Shown here in pieces: positions 27,474 to 36,444 of a DNA stretch of 64,000 nt. Made by a program: the position numbers and the translations under genes. Origin of the DNA: Kiritimatiellia bacterium (GTDB taxonomy: Bacteria > Verrucomicrobiota > Kiritimatiellia > CAIVKH01). The stretch covers positions 1 through 64,000 of the forward strand of contig JANWZO010000011.1 in assembly GCA_025054615.1 (NCBI GenBank), read 5' to 3'. The notes under the pieces are model-generated. The model made no database searches. It was not told the DNA's origin and was given only the letters and a program-made list of their open reading frames with translations. Each line of letters opens with the position of its first letter. Position 1 is the stretch's first letter.

Positions 27474-28655
27474 ATGAAAATGAATTCTAAGAATGGACTG
27501 AGCAGGCGATCGTTTCTGAAGACGGCCGCCGTTGCCACAGCAGCAGTTGCAGCAGGACCCTTTTCCACTCTTCGGTCGTTCGCGGCCTCTCGAGAGGACG
27601 AGTTGAATATTCTCTGTTGGGAGGGTTACAACACCGAAAATGTTCTCGGCCCCTTTCGAAAGGCTTTCAAGGGCGTTACGGTAAAAGCCGAGTCCGGCAC
27701 GGACGATCCGAGCATGATCAACAAACTGCGCGCCGGCGAGACCAAAATTTGGGACCTCATCAACGTTAACCAATGTTGGGCGCGCGACATGCTCTGGCCC
27801 GAAAAGCTCATCAAGCCGTTGAATCGGGCCCGTTTCGAGCCCTACATCGAAAAAATGATGAAGTGGTTCTATTCGCCCGAGACGGGAATTAATCCGTTTG
27901 CCCTTTCGCCGGACGGCAAGGAATTGCTTGGCATGATGCAGCGTTTCGGTCCGTTCTCGTTTGTGATTAATACGAACAAAATATCCGCAACCACGGCCGA
28001 GGATCAGGGGTTTCCCATGTTCCTGGATCCTGCCCTGAAGGGTCGATATGGAATTCTGGCCTATGACAACTGGAATGTGATGCACCTCTGCATTACGGCC
28101 GGTCTAAATCCGTTCACTCAGCTCAATGCGGACCAGCTGGCCAAGTTCGAGGAAACTGCAGAGAAGGTCTTTGAGGGCGCCAAGATGATTTCGTCCGACC
28201 TCGTTCAGCTCAACCAAGCGCTGATTAATGGGGAAATTGACCTGTATTTCACGGGTGGGACCTATACCAGTTCGCCTGCGCGGCATGAGGGTCGACTTGA
28301 GGTCCTCGGCATTTCGCCGAAATCGGGCCCGATCGACGGCAAGGGAGCGCTTCAGTGGTTCGAAATCACATCGCTGGTTAATAATCCCAATTTGTCGCCC
28401 CGCGCTGAAGATTTCCTCGAATTCGTCCAGCGCCCGGAGATTTGCAAGGCGGTCGCTTTTGCGGAGGGGACCTACAACCCTGTGTCCCAGATGTCGAATC
28501 CGGAGGTGTTCAAGCTCTTCTCCAAGGAGGATCTGGTGGCGATCCAGTGGGATACGCTTGAAGAGGAGATGGCTCGGAGCGCGGACTACCAGATTTGCCC
28601 GAATAATGACGAATTGACGGACATCTACAACAAGGTTAAGCGCAAGCGGGTTTAA
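27474..28655 (+). CDS. Polyamine-type ABC transporter solute-binding protein (PotD/PotF family)
   Basis: About 393 residues from ATG 27474 (ATG 27480 is also possible). It has a twin-arginine signal (RRSFLKTAAVATAAVAAG) ending near SFAA, then the PotD-type opening DELNILCWEGYNTENVLGPF. The family binds spermidine, putrescine or other small amines and amino alcohols in the periplasm. It heads an operon with its ATPase and two permeases, then four metabolic enzymes, so the true ligand may be a hydroxylated or modified amine rather than spermidine. Export by Tat implies it folds before export. Confidence 0.9.
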   Translation: MKMNSKNGLSRRSFLKTAAVATAAVAAGPFSTLRSFAASREDELNILCWEGYNTENVLGPFRKAFKGVTVKAESGTDDPSMINKLRAGETKIWDLINVNQCWARDMLWPEKLIKPLNRARFEPYIEKMMKWFYSPETGINPFALSPDGKELLGMMQRFGPFSFVINTNKISATTAEDQGFPMFLDPALKGRYGILAYDNWNVMHLCITAGLNPFTQLNADQLAKFEETAEKVFEGAKMISSDLVQLNQALINGEIDLYFTGGTYTSSPARHEGRLEVLGISPKSGPIDGKGALQWFEITSLVNNPNLSPRAEDFLEFVQRPEICKAVAFAEGTYNPVSQMSNPEVFKLFSKEDLVAIQWDTLEEEMARSADYQICPNNDELTDIYNKVKRKRV

Positions 28656-28668
28656 GAGGGTTGGAGGA

Positions 28669-29778
28669 ATGGTAGCCCCTTTGGTCGTCCAGGCTCCGGC
28701 GGAGCCAGATTCCCGCTCTTCGGCCTTACTCTACGCGCGATCGCTCACGAAGCGATTTGGATCGTTCACGGCGGTACGTGACGTGTCCTTCCAAATTGCG
28801 GAGGGAGAATTTTTCACAATCGTCGGTCCGAGCGGGAGTGGGAAGACGACGCTCCTTCGCATGCTGGTCGGCATGGAAAAGCCTACGTCCGGTGAAATTT
28901 TGCTGCGCGGGATGTGCATCAATGATCTTCCGCCGAATCGCCGCCCGACCTGTATGGTTTTTCAATCCCTGGCGCTGTTTCCGCACATGACCGTGGGCGA
29001 GAATGTAGAATTCCCGCTGCGCATCCGGAACATTTGGGAGTTGGACCGACGGACCCGGGCCGCGGAACTGCTCCGGTTGCTCCACCTCGACCCGCATGTG
29101 TTCTACAACCGGCGCGTCACGGAGTGCTCAGGCGGCGAGCGACAGCGAGTCGCGCTCGCTCGGGCACTGGCCTACGACCCGGAAATCCTTTTTTTCGACG
29201 AGCCGCTGTCCGCGATCGATGCCCGACTGCGCAAGATTTTGCAGAAAGAGCTGAAGGATATTCAGCGAAACACGGGCAAGACGTTCTGTTATGTCACACA
29301 TTCGCTCGAGGAAGCGATGTTGATGAGCGACCGCCTGGCAATTCTCCGCGCCGGTTCCATTGAGCAGGTCGGCACGCCCGCGGAGATTTATCGGTCGCCG
29401 CGTAACGCCTTCGTCGCGGAGTTCATGGGGGAGGTGAATTTGCTGCCCGTCACAGGCTTGGGGGGTGACCTTGGCGAGTGGCGGGTGAGCGCGTATCGTC
29501 TGCCGCTCCGACTGCCCGTGGATCTGAAGGCCGGCGAGGAGCGGAAGCTTCTGGTTCGGCCCGAGGCGCTGCGTTTTCTGCGACCGCATGAGGCTGCGGA
29601 CAACCGACTTCGAGTCCGAGTCCTAAACGAGTTTCTGATGGGCTCGCGGAAACAGTTTCATGTAGAGGGGCTTGGCGGAAGCAAACTGGTTGTAGAGTGC
29701 CCGTCCGACGTGTCGCCGCCGGGCGTCCAAGTGGAGGTGGGTTGGAACCTGGCCGACAGCCAGCTTCTGGAAACATGA
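28669..29778 (+). CDS. ABC transporter ATP-binding protein (PotA-like)
   Basis: 369 residues. SD TTGGAGGA precedes the ATG. Walker A GPSGSGKTT, Q-loop VFQSLALFPHMTV, signature CSGGERQRVALARALAYDPE, Walker B ILFFDEPLSAID, H-loop VTHSLEEAM. The C-terminal part is a TOBE regulatory domain (RPEALRFL). It energises amine uptake with the two permeases that follow. Its stop overlaps the start of the next permease (ATGA). Confidence 0.95.
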   Translation: MVAPLVVQAPAEPDSRSSALLYARSLTKRFGSFTAVRDVSFQIAEGEFFTIVGPSGSGKTTLLRMLVGMEKPTSGEILLRGMCINDLPPNRRPTCMVFQSLALFPHMTVGENVEFPLRIRNIWELDRRTRAAELLRLLHLDPHVFYNRRVTECSGGERQRVALARALAYDPEILFFDEPLSAIDARLRKILQKELKDIQRNTGKTFCYVTHSLEEAMLMSDRLAILRAGSIEQVGTPAEIYRSPRNAFVAEFMGEVNLLPVTGLGGDLGEWRVSAYRLPLRLPVDLKAGEERKLLVRPEALRFLRPHEAADNRLRVRVLNEFLMGSRKQFHVEGLGGSKLVVECPSDVSPPGVQVEVGWNLADSQLLET

Positions 29779-30770
29779 GCGAAGCCCCGGCCAGTGCTTT
29801 TGCCTCGCCGCCCCATGCGCGAGTGCTGTTGCGCGACGCGTCCGGTGGGGTGAGAGTGGTTTGGATCGAACCGGCCATTGAAGCCGTACGCCAGCAGAGC
29901 GCGTTCGGCGAAATCAGTTCTCGCGCGTTCGGGATGGCGTCGTCGTTTCCGTTTCTCGCTCTCATGTTGGCGGGCTTTGTTGTCCCGCTCCTCTGCGTCT
30001 GCGCGTTCAGCCTGATGCCGCCGCGAACGTTTTCTCTGGCGCAGATCCCGACGTTGGCCAATTACCGCATCATTTTTGAGCAGGGCTACCTATTGTCGCT
30101 CTCCAAATCCGTAGCGCTGGCGCTTGCGACAGTCGGTATCCTCCTCGTCGTCTGCTACCCCCTCGCGTTTGCGCTGGCAAAAGTTTTTCGGAGCGGCGCT
30201 GCGTTGGTTACCTATGCGATTGCGTCATCCTTATTTGTCTCCGAGAACATCCGCCTATTTGGCTGGGTGATCGGGCTGATGAAGGGCGGCGTGCTCGCCG
30301 GTATCTCGCGCCAGTTGGGCCTCGAGGTCGAATCGTGGCTCTACAACGTCCCGGTGATCATTTTCGGCATGGTCTATGTCTATCTGCCGTTCATGTTGTT
30401 TCCTCTTGCGCTGGGCTTGCAGATGGTGCCGGAACAGGTGCGAGAGGCGGCGTTCGACCTGGGCGCCAGTCGCTGGCAGGTATTCCGGATGATTGACGTG
30501 CCGCTCTCGATGCCCGGCATCGTCATTGGCAGTGTGCTGGTTTTCGTTCTGTCTCTCGGCGCTATTGCCGAGGCGAAAATTCTTGGAGGCCAGAAAGTGG
30601 TGACCATCGCGGCGGAAATCGAGACGGCGTTTACCTTCGGTCAAAACTGGCCGCTGGGTTCGGCGCTTGCGACGATGCTTATCGGCATCACGGCAGTTCT
30701 GGTCTTTGCGCTTCTGCGGAAAATTGATTTTGAGCGCTTTCTGGGTCGCAGGCTGGAGGCGGAGCCATGA
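29775..30770 (+). CDS. ABC transporter permease (PotB-like)
   Basis: Start at ATG 29775 by ATGA overlap with the ATPase gene. About 331 residues with six predicted membrane helices and the permease EAA loop EAAFDLGASRWQVFRMIDVP. An N-terminal soluble extension of about 60 residues before the first helix is longer than in most PotB proteins. It forms the channel with the downstream PotC-like subunit. Confidence 0.92.
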   Translation: MSEAPASAFASPPHARVLLRDASGGVRVVWIEPAIEAVRQQSAFGEISSRAFGMASSFPFLALMLAGFVVPLLCVCAFSLMPPRTFSLAQIPTLANYRIIFEQGYLLSLSKSVALALATVGILLVVCYPLAFALAKVFRSGAALVTYAIASSLFVSENIRLFGWVIGLMKGGVLAGISRQLGLEVESWLYNVPVIIFGMVYVYLPFMLFPLALGLQMVPEQVREAAFDLGASRWQVFRMIDVPLSMPGIVIGSVLVFVLSLGAIAEAKILGGQKVVTIAAEIETAFTFGQNWPLGSALATMLIGITAVLVFALLRKIDFERFLGRRLEAEP

Positions 30771-31588
30771 TCATCACTCGCGCTCAGAGGGTGGGTCTCT
30801 CGGTTTACGCCGGCCTGGTGCTGCTGGTTTTCTATTTCCCGATCTTCTGCCTCGCCGCCGCCTCGTTTTCCAAAAAGCGGTACTTTTCCTTTCCCTATCC
30901 GTGGGCGGACGTGACGACGAGATGGTATGTAGAGGCCGCCTCCTCCGCTCAGGTGGCTCAGTTTGTGGGCGTCAGCCTTCGAATCGCCGCACTGACAACG
31001 ATACTAAGCCTACTCATCGGGTTTTTCGCCTCGTTGGCTTATGCGCGATACGCATGGCGCGGTCGCCGCACCTTTCAGCGTCTGGTGTTGCTCCCGCTAT
31101 TTTTCCCGCAGTCGGTGCTCGGGTTGGCCCTTCTGATGTGGTTCAACTTCCTGGGTGTAAAACCCTCGTGGTGGACGGCAGTGATTGCGCACACCGTTTG
31201 GATCGCGCCGATCGCCACGCTAATCATGTCAATTCGCGCCTACGGCCTGGATCCATCCCTCGAGGAAGCTGCGCGCGACATGGGCGCATCGCGCTGGCAA
31301 ATTCTCCGATGGATCACCATTCCACTGATGGCGCCGGGAATCGTATCCGCCGCCTGTTTTTCGATCCTGTTGTCCTGGGGCAATTTTGCGCTCTCGCTGT
31401 TCACGACGGGTGCCGACAGCTCCCTGCCTGAATGGTTGTATGCGCGAATGACAAGCGGATACCAGCCGATCATTCCGGCGGTGGGGACGCTGTCCGTGGC
31501 GGCTGCGATCGTTGTCGTGCTGGCGGGCGCTGCGGTACTCGGGATCCGGCGTCGCTTTGCCGCACGGCGGCTCGCAGCAGCGGTTTAG
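30767..31588 (+). CDS. ABC transporter permease (PotC-like)
   Basis: 273 residues, ATGA overlap with the previous gene. Six helices; EAA loop EEAARDMGASRWQILRWITI. The strong PotC-like start with YFPIFCLAAASFSKKRYFSFP and the Trp-rich FPYPWADVTTRWYVEA region are typical of the second permease in polyamine-type importers. It completes the four-part importer. Confidence 0.93.
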   Translation: MIITRAQRVGLSVYAGLVLLVFYFPIFCLAAASFSKKRYFSFPYPWADVTTRWYVEAASSAQVAQFVGVSLRIAALTTILSLLIGFFASLAYARYAWRGRRTFQRLVLLPLFFPQSVLGLALLMWFNFLGVKPSWWTAVIAHTVWIAPIATLIMSIRAYGLDPSLEEAARDMGASRWQILRWITIPLMAPGIVSAACFSILLSWGNFALSLFTTGADSSLPEWLYARMTSGYQPIIPAVGTLSVAAAIVVVLAGAAVLGIRRRFAARRLAAAV

Positions 31589-31619
31589 TCGGGATTCATG
31601 AAGGAAAAGGAGTGAAGCC

Positions 31620-32396
31620 ATGAGTTCGTTGAAGGGTCGGACCGCGGTTGTTACGGGCGCCACTCGCGGCATTGGCAAGGGCATCGCTCGAGTTCTGGCT
31701 TCGAAAGGGGCCAACGTCGGCCTTATCGGCCGATCCGTCGCTGAAGGCACAGCCGTTGCCGAGGAAATTTGCGCCGCGGGCGGGCGGGCGATATTCGTCC
31801 GGGCCGATGTCACGAAACAGGACGATCTGGAAATGGCTGCCACGGAGATCGCCGCACAATATGGCGGGATTGACATTCTGTGTGCGAACGCCGGCGTTTT
31901 TCCCGCATGCAAGCTGGATGACATGACGGAGGCGGACTGGGACTCCGTCTTCGACGTAAATCTCAAGGGGATGTTCTTCAGCGTCAAAGCGTGTCTGCCC
32001 TGGCTCAAAAAGAGCCCGTCGGGCCGCGTCATCCTGACCTCCTCGATCACCGGCCCGATCACGGGCTATCCAGGCTGGAGCCACTACGGCGCCACAAAGT
32101 CCGGAATGCTTGGTTTCATGCGCACGGCGGCCATCGAGCTGGCGAAATACGGCATTACGGTCAATGCCGTTCTGCCGGGCAACATCCTCACGGAGGGTCT
32201 CCAAAACATCGGTCCGGAATATTTGAGCGCTATGACGGCATCGATTCCGCTCAAGCGGCTGGGCCGCGTCGAGGAAATCGGATATGCGGCGGCCTTTTTT
32301 GCCTCGGATGAGGCCGCGTACATCAACGGCCAGGCACTCGTGGTGGACGGCGGTCAAGTGCTGCCGGAATCGCTGCAGGCGCTGGAGTCTGCCTGA
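31620..32396 (+). CDS. Short-chain dehydrogenase/reductase (FabG-like)
   Basis: 258 residues, SD AAAGGAG before the ATG. Classical SDR: TGATRGIG cofactor loop, NAG in CANAGVF, catalytic Ser in SSITGP, Y-x-x-x-K in YGATKSG, and NAVLPGNI after it. The Arg/Ser pattern at the end of beta-2 (LIGRS) suggests NADP(H) or NAD(H) cannot be told apart with certainty. Located directly after the importer genes, it is more likely an alcohol or hydroxy-acid dehydrogenase of the imported compound's pathway than a fatty-acid enzyme. Confidence 0.92.
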   Translation: MSSLKGRTAVVTGATRGIGKGIARVLASKGANVGLIGRSVAEGTAVAEEICAAGGRAIFVRADVTKQDDLEMAATEIAAQYGGIDILCANAGVFPACKLDDMTEADWDSVFDVNLKGMFFSVKACLPWLKKSPSGRVILTSSITGPITGYPGWSHYGATKSGMLGFMRTAAIELAKYGITVNAVLPGNILTEGLQNIGPEYLSAMTASIPLKRLGRVEEIGYAAAFFASDEAAYINGQALVVDGGQVLPESLQALESA

Positions 32397-32404
32397 TAGG
32401 CTCA

Positions 32405-33106
32405 ATGGGCTGGCGCGACGCATATCGCTCGTTCTACTACCCCACGCCGTCGCAGGCGCCCGACATCGTCCTGCCGCGCGCCGATACGTGCCTGCTGGTG
32501 ATCGACGTCCAAAACACTTATCTGCAGGACGACCCCCATGCGATTCGTACGCCCGAACAGCTCGCCGAGTATGAGCGGTGGCTGCCGTTTTACCGGCGAA
32601 TGCGCGGCATCGTGATCCCTACTATCCAGCGTTTGATCGACGCCTTCCGTGCGAGTGGTCGACGCGTGTTGTACGCGAGAATCGCTTGCCTAACGCCGGA
32701 CGGTGCTGACCGGTCCCTCAGCCAGCGCCGTCCTGGCTTCAACAACCTGCTCCTTCCGCACCGCTCGCCAGAATCGCAAATCATTCCCGAACTTGCTCCG
32801 GCTCCCGACGAGATTGTCCTCTGCAAAACCACCGACAGCGCCGTCACGGGAACAAATCTGCGCCTGCTGCTTTTCAACCTCGGAATCCGGCACGTTGTCG
32901 TCACCGGCATCTTCACCGACCAGTGCGTTTCCTCAACCGTCCGCAGCCTTGCCGACGAGAGTTTCGACGTGATCGTGGTTGACGACGGCTGCGCCGCCGG
33001 CACCGACGAGCTGCACCAGAAAGAACTCGAAATTATCAACAACATCTACTGCCAGGTCCTCACCGCCGATGAGGTGCTCGAGGCCTGTGCGAAGGGCGAA
33101 TCATGA
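32405..33106 (+). CDS. Isochorismatase-fold cysteine hydrolase
   Basis: 233 residues. The catalytic Asp (LVIDVQNTYL), Lys (LCKTTDSA) and Cys (TDQCVSSTVRSLAD) of the cysteine-hydrolase superfamily are all present, as is the FN/GI strand before the Cys (GIRHVVVTGI). Members hydrolyse C-N bonds in N-carbamoyl or amide compounds (N-carbamoylsarcosine amidase, nicotinamidase, biuret hydrolase) or vinyl ethers (isochorismate). In this operon an amidase or ureidohydrolase role is more plausible. Its stop overlaps the aminotransferase start. Confidence 0.9.
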   Translation: MGWRDAYRSFYYPTPSQAPDIVLPRADTCLLVIDVQNTYLQDDPHAIRTPEQLAEYERWLPFYRRMRGIVIPTIQRLIDAFRASGRRVLYARIACLTPDGADRSLSQRRPGFNNLLLPHRSPESQIIPELAPAPDEIVLCKTTDSAVTGTNLRLLLFNLGIRHVVVTGIFTDQCVSSTVRSLADESFDVIVVDDGCAAGTDELHQKELEIINNIYCQVLTADEVLEACAKGES

Positions 33107-34356
33107 ATTTCGACAAATCAGCCATCCTCGACGACGCAATCCGGTACTGGAATCCCGGCAAGACCCGCTTCTGGCAGGAGGCGGGCGTGCCCCTCGTCAT
33201 CGGCCGTCGCGAGATGTATTACATTTACGACCTCACCGGCCACCGTCTAATCGACTGCCACCTCAACGGCGGCACATACAACGTCGGCCACCGCAATCCG
33301 GAGGTAATCCAGGCTCTCATCGAGGGCACGAAAGACTTCGACATCGGCAACCACCATTTCCCCGCCATCATGCGGTCGATCCTGTGCAGGCGCCTGGCGG
33401 AAATCACGCCCGAGCCCCTGCAATATTCCGTCCTCGGCAGCAGCGGCGGCGAGGCCATCGATGTGGCGATCAAGTGCGCCCGCTACGCGACCAAGCGGAA
33501 AAAGGTCGTCTCCGTCATCAAGGCTTACCACGGCCACACTGGGCTGGCCGTCGGCACGGCCGACGCGAAGTATGCCGCGCCATTTCTGATGCAGCGTCCG
33601 GATGAATTCATCCACGTCCCCTACAACGACCTCGATGCGATGGAGGCCGCTCTCGCTCCGGGCGATGTCGCGTGCGTGATCCTCGAAACAATCCCCGCCA
33701 CCTATGGTTTCCCGATGCCGGCTCCCGGCTATCTCCCGGGCGTTCGCGAGCTGTGCACGAAATACGGCGCCCTCTACATCGCCGACGAGGTCCAGACCGG
33801 CCTCATGCGCACTGGCAACATGTGGGGCGTTGACACGTTTGGCGTCGTGCCGGACATCCTTGTGACCGCCAAGGGCTTAAGCGGTGGAATTTATCCGATC
33901 ACCGCCACGGTGATGATTCCCGCCGCGGCGGGGTGGATGAATGAGGACGGCGGCTTCGCCCACATCGCCACCTATGGCGGCGCCGAATTGGGGTGCGTCG
34001 TCGCGATGAAGGTGATCGAAATCATCACCCGTCCTGCCGTACGGGAAAACGCTCGCTTTGTAGCGGAATATCTGCGCGCGGGGCTCGACCGCATCCGTGC
34101 CGACAACGCGGATTTCTTCACCGGTATTCGCCAGTGTGGATTGGTGATGGGTCTCGAATTCGGTGTGCACCCTCAGGGCGCGATGCCCGTCATGAAGCAC
34201 CTCTATCGGCACGGTGTCTGGGCCATTTTCAGTGCGCTCGACCCGAGGGTGCTCCAATTCAAGCCCGGTCTTCTGTGTGACCGCGACCTGTGCGATGACA
34301 TTTTGAACCGCCTTGAACTTGGCATCCGCGACGCGCGGAAGGAGGTGATAAAATGA
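33103..34356 (+). CDS. Class III PLP-dependent aminotransferase (or phospho-lyase)
   Basis: 417 residues. The PLP lysine is in VTAKGLSGG, the cofactor Asp in IADEVQTG and the phosphate-binding Gly-Gly in SSGGEAIDVAIK; TYGG replaces the common TFGG. The family covers omega-aminotransferases and, in AGXT2L1/2-type members, lyases that eliminate phosphate from O-phospho-amino-alcohols. Because an APH-fold kinase is encoded next, the lyase option deserves attention. ATGA-type overlaps on both sides show tight coupling. Confidence 0.93.
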   Translation: MNFDKSAILDDAIRYWNPGKTRFWQEAGVPLVIGRREMYYIYDLTGHRLIDCHLNGGTYNVGHRNPEVIQALIEGTKDFDIGNHHFPAIMRSILCRRLAEITPEPLQYSVLGSSGGEAIDVAIKCARYATKRKKVVSVIKAYHGHTGLAVGTADAKYAAPFLMQRPDEFIHVPYNDLDAMEAALAPGDVACVILETIPATYGFPMPAPGYLPGVRELCTKYGALYIADEVQTGLMRTGNMWGVDTFGVVPDILVTAKGLSGGIYPITATVMIPAAAGWMNEDGGFAHIATYGGAELGCVVAMKVIEIITRPAVRENARFVAEYLRAGLDRIRADNADFFTGIRQCGLVMGLEFGVHPQGAMPVMKHLYRHGVWAIFSALDPRVLQFKPGLLCDRDLCDDILNRLELGIRDARKEVIK

Positions 34357-35375
34357 TTTTAGATCCCAATCGATCTGACAGTCCAGAGACCCTTGAAGAA
34401 CGGTTAGCCGCTTTCGCCTCAGCGGCGCTGTCGCTCTATGACTTGCCGCCGGGTGCCGGCGTGCGGCTGCTAAACCTTTCAGAAAACGCCACATTCCTCG
34501 TGGAGGCGCCAGCCTCGCGCTACCGCAGTATCTTGCGCGTGCATCGCCCCGGGTACCACTCGAAGGAGGCAATCAAATCTGAAATTGAATGGATCTGCGC
34601 GCTCAGCGCACATCCGAACATTTCTACAGCGCTTCCAATCCGCGGCCGCAACGGCGAGATCGTCCAAACCTTTGAACACCCCTCAGTCCCCGAGCCGAGA
34701 AATGTCGTCATGTTTCAGTTCCTCCCCGGTCGAGAGCCGGACCCGTCGGACGTCCGCTCGTTCGAGCAGCTCGGCCGAATCACCGCTCATCTCCACGAGC
34801 ATGCGCGAAACTGGACGCCGGGCCGCAATCTAGTCCGCCATACATGGGATCTGGACTCCATGTTTTTTGGACCCAAGCCGCTGTGGGGCCGGTGGGAGGA
34901 CGGGGTCGGCGTCACCGGTCGAAGGGCGCGCGTGCTCGAAAAACTCGCCGCGCGACTGCGGGAACGGATCGGCGCCTATGGCAAGAATCCCGAGCGCTTT
35001 GGGCTCATCCATGCAGACCTGCGCCTCGCCAATCTGCTGCTCGACGGCGACCGTGTCCAGGTAATCGACTTCGACGACTGCGGCTTCAGTTGGTACATGT
35101 ACGACCTTGCCGCGGCACTAAGCTTCATCGAAGACCAGCCGCAGGTGCCGGCTCTCATTGAAGCGTGGCTCCGCGGCTATCGCGACGTGCGGCACCTGCC
35201 GACCTCCGACGAGGAAATGATCCCCTCCTTTATCCTTGCCCGCCGACTGCTGCTGGTGGCCTGGGTGGGGTCGCACCAGGAGTCGCCATATCCGCGTGCC
35301 CTTGGAGAGGGGTTCACCATCCGGACGGTTGAGCTCGCGGAGCGCTACCTAGCAGAAGAGGGCGTGCCTGTCTGA
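34353..35375 (+). CDS. APH-fold kinase (aminoglycoside phosphotransferase / homoserine kinase II / hydroxylysine kinase-like)
   Basis: 340 residues; SD GGAGGTG before the ATG, which overlaps the aminotransferase stop. Brenner motif LIHADLRLANLLLDG (catalytic Asp and metal-binding Asn) and the metal-binding Asp in VIDFDDCGFSW. The N-lobe Lys is less obvious. Such kinases phosphorylate hydroxyls of small amines, amino acids or sugars. It is the last gene of the operon, and the palindrome cluster B lies downstream. A resistance role is unlikely given the catabolic context. Confidence 0.88.
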   Translation: MILDPNRSDSPETLEERLAAFASAALSLYDLPPGAGVRLLNLSENATFLVEAPASRYRSILRVHRPGYHSKEAIKSEIEWICALSAHPNISTALPIRGRNGEIVQTFEHPSVPEPRNVVMFQFLPGREPDPSDVRSFEQLGRITAHLHEHARNWTPGRNLVRHTWDLDSMFFGPKPLWGRWEDGVGVTGRRARVLEKLAARLRERIGAYGKNPERFGLIHADLRLANLLLDGDRVQVIDFDDCGFSWYMYDLAAALSFIEDQPQVPALIEAWLRGYRDVRHLPTSDEEMIPSFILARRLLLVAWVGSHQESPYPRALGEGFTIRTVELAERYLAEEGVPV

Positions 35376-35439
35376 TGCGGCTGCTTCGCGCCGTCTGAGG
35401 CGGGCAACTTTGCGACGAGCCGAATTGTTCGCGGCAGAA

Positions 35440-35487
35440 TTTCCATGGCATGGAAATTCGAAAAAAATTTTTTCCATGACATGGAAA
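35440..35487. repeat. Palindrome cluster B: two TTTCCA-N5-TGGAAA units at 31 bp pitch
   Basis: Centres at 35448 and 35479 (31 bp apart). Central pentamers are TGGCA and TGACA, with a linker TTCGAAAAAAATTT of 14 nt. It lies between the convergent ends of the kinase gene (35375) and the lipoprotein gene (35520). Same family as clusters A and C. Confidence 0.9.
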
Positions 35488-35519
35488 ATTTTCACTCGGC
35501 ACGGCGCGGGGCGGGACCG

Positions 35520-35957
35520 TCAACGATCGACGGTCTCGATGGCGGTGACGCGATCGTCCCGAAATTCAACGCGCATACGGTCGTATTCTTGGCGCCGCTC
35601 CACGTCGACCCAGACCCAGTCATTGACCACTCGGCGTCGTCCGTCGGGATCATAGACGCGTACGCGAGCATCCGCCCGCTGCCGTTCATAAAAGCTGCGA
35701 ACGGCGATATAGGACCACACTTCGGACTCTCCGTCGGCGGTTCGCCGTCGGTATTGACGGTCCGGAGGACCCAAAGCGATGCGGACAGCTTCCTTGGGGT
35801 ATCCGAGGTCAATTTTGCCTTGGCGTACGTTTTCCCGAATTTCGGGAGGCAGCGCCTGGAACGCTTCGGGATTGGCCCGAATGCGGGCCTCTGGGGTCGC
35901 GCAGCCTCCGACGGTCAACACCACGACGGACAGCAGGCTGAGGGCGACTCGTTTCAC
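35520..35957 (-). CDS. BamE/SmpA-like small lipoprotein
   Basis: 145 residues from GTG 35957. Lipoprotein signal ending TVGGC (Cys near 19). The mature part includes QGKIDLGYPKEAVRIALGPP followed by a W-S-Y strand, similar to the SmpA/BamE pattern 'GMTKAQVRALLGTP ... W.Y'. A long Arg-rich pair of strands follows. The family either belongs to the BAM outer-membrane assembly complex or is a general DUF-type envelope lipoprotein. Transcription probably starts next to the start codon (see the promoter at 35965-35994), and no SD is seen. Confidence 0.72.
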   Translation of the reverse strand: MKRVALSLLSVVVLTVGGCATPEARIRANPEAFQALPPEIRENVRQGKIDLGYPKEAVRIALGPPDRQYRRRTADGESEVWSYIAVRSFYERQRADARVRVYDPDGRRRVVNDWVWVDVERRQEYDRMRVEFRDDRVTAIETVDR

Positions 35958-35964
35958 GCGGGCT

Positions 35965-35994
35965 ATTTTAGCACACAGTCGCGTTAGTCTTCAA
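35965..35994 (-). promoter_or_regulatory. Promoter giving a leaderless transcript for the lipoprotein
   Basis: Reverse strand TTGAAG (35994-35989), 18 nt, TAAAAT (35970-35965) with an extended TG two bases before. The +1 falls at about 35958, one base from the GTG start at 35957. Confidence 0.55.
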
Positions 35995-36444
35995 CCAGCC
36001 GAGTAAGCAGGATGGCGGGGTTGAACTAAACGGCGATGGATCAAGATGACCCTGTAAGGTCGCGTGGGAGCGTCCAACGCTCTGCCAAGGGGTATGAATT
36101 CGCCTTTAGGCGGATCGGCGGGTGAGGTGTCGGAATTCGAGGAGCCGAAGGCACCGGTTATGGCGTCAAACGTCGTAATACGCTTGAATCGACGTGATTG
36201 GCTGGAGGGCATGAATCTCCATTACTCCAAGGCTGGCGCGAACTGAACATATGAGATGACGGAAAATTACAAGCTGATGGCTCGTCTACAATCGAGTCGC
36301 TGATAATTACCCAAGGAGGTTGTGCGAACAAATTCACCGATTTCGTTGCCATCGAGCTGGCCTAGTGCGTTCGCGCTATGGCTAATCTGGACCATTCAGC
36401 GCATGAACCCCAATCGATCGACATGCGAGTCGCTGCTCAATCAG
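35995..36444. other. About 450 bp without a recognised gene
   Basis: Only short frames of 30-73 codons without family resemblance on either strand. A 60-codon forward frame (36064-36246) and a 73-codon reverse frame overlap each other. An SD-like AAGGAGG near 36314 has no fitting ORF. I see nothing that can be called. Confidence 0.5.
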
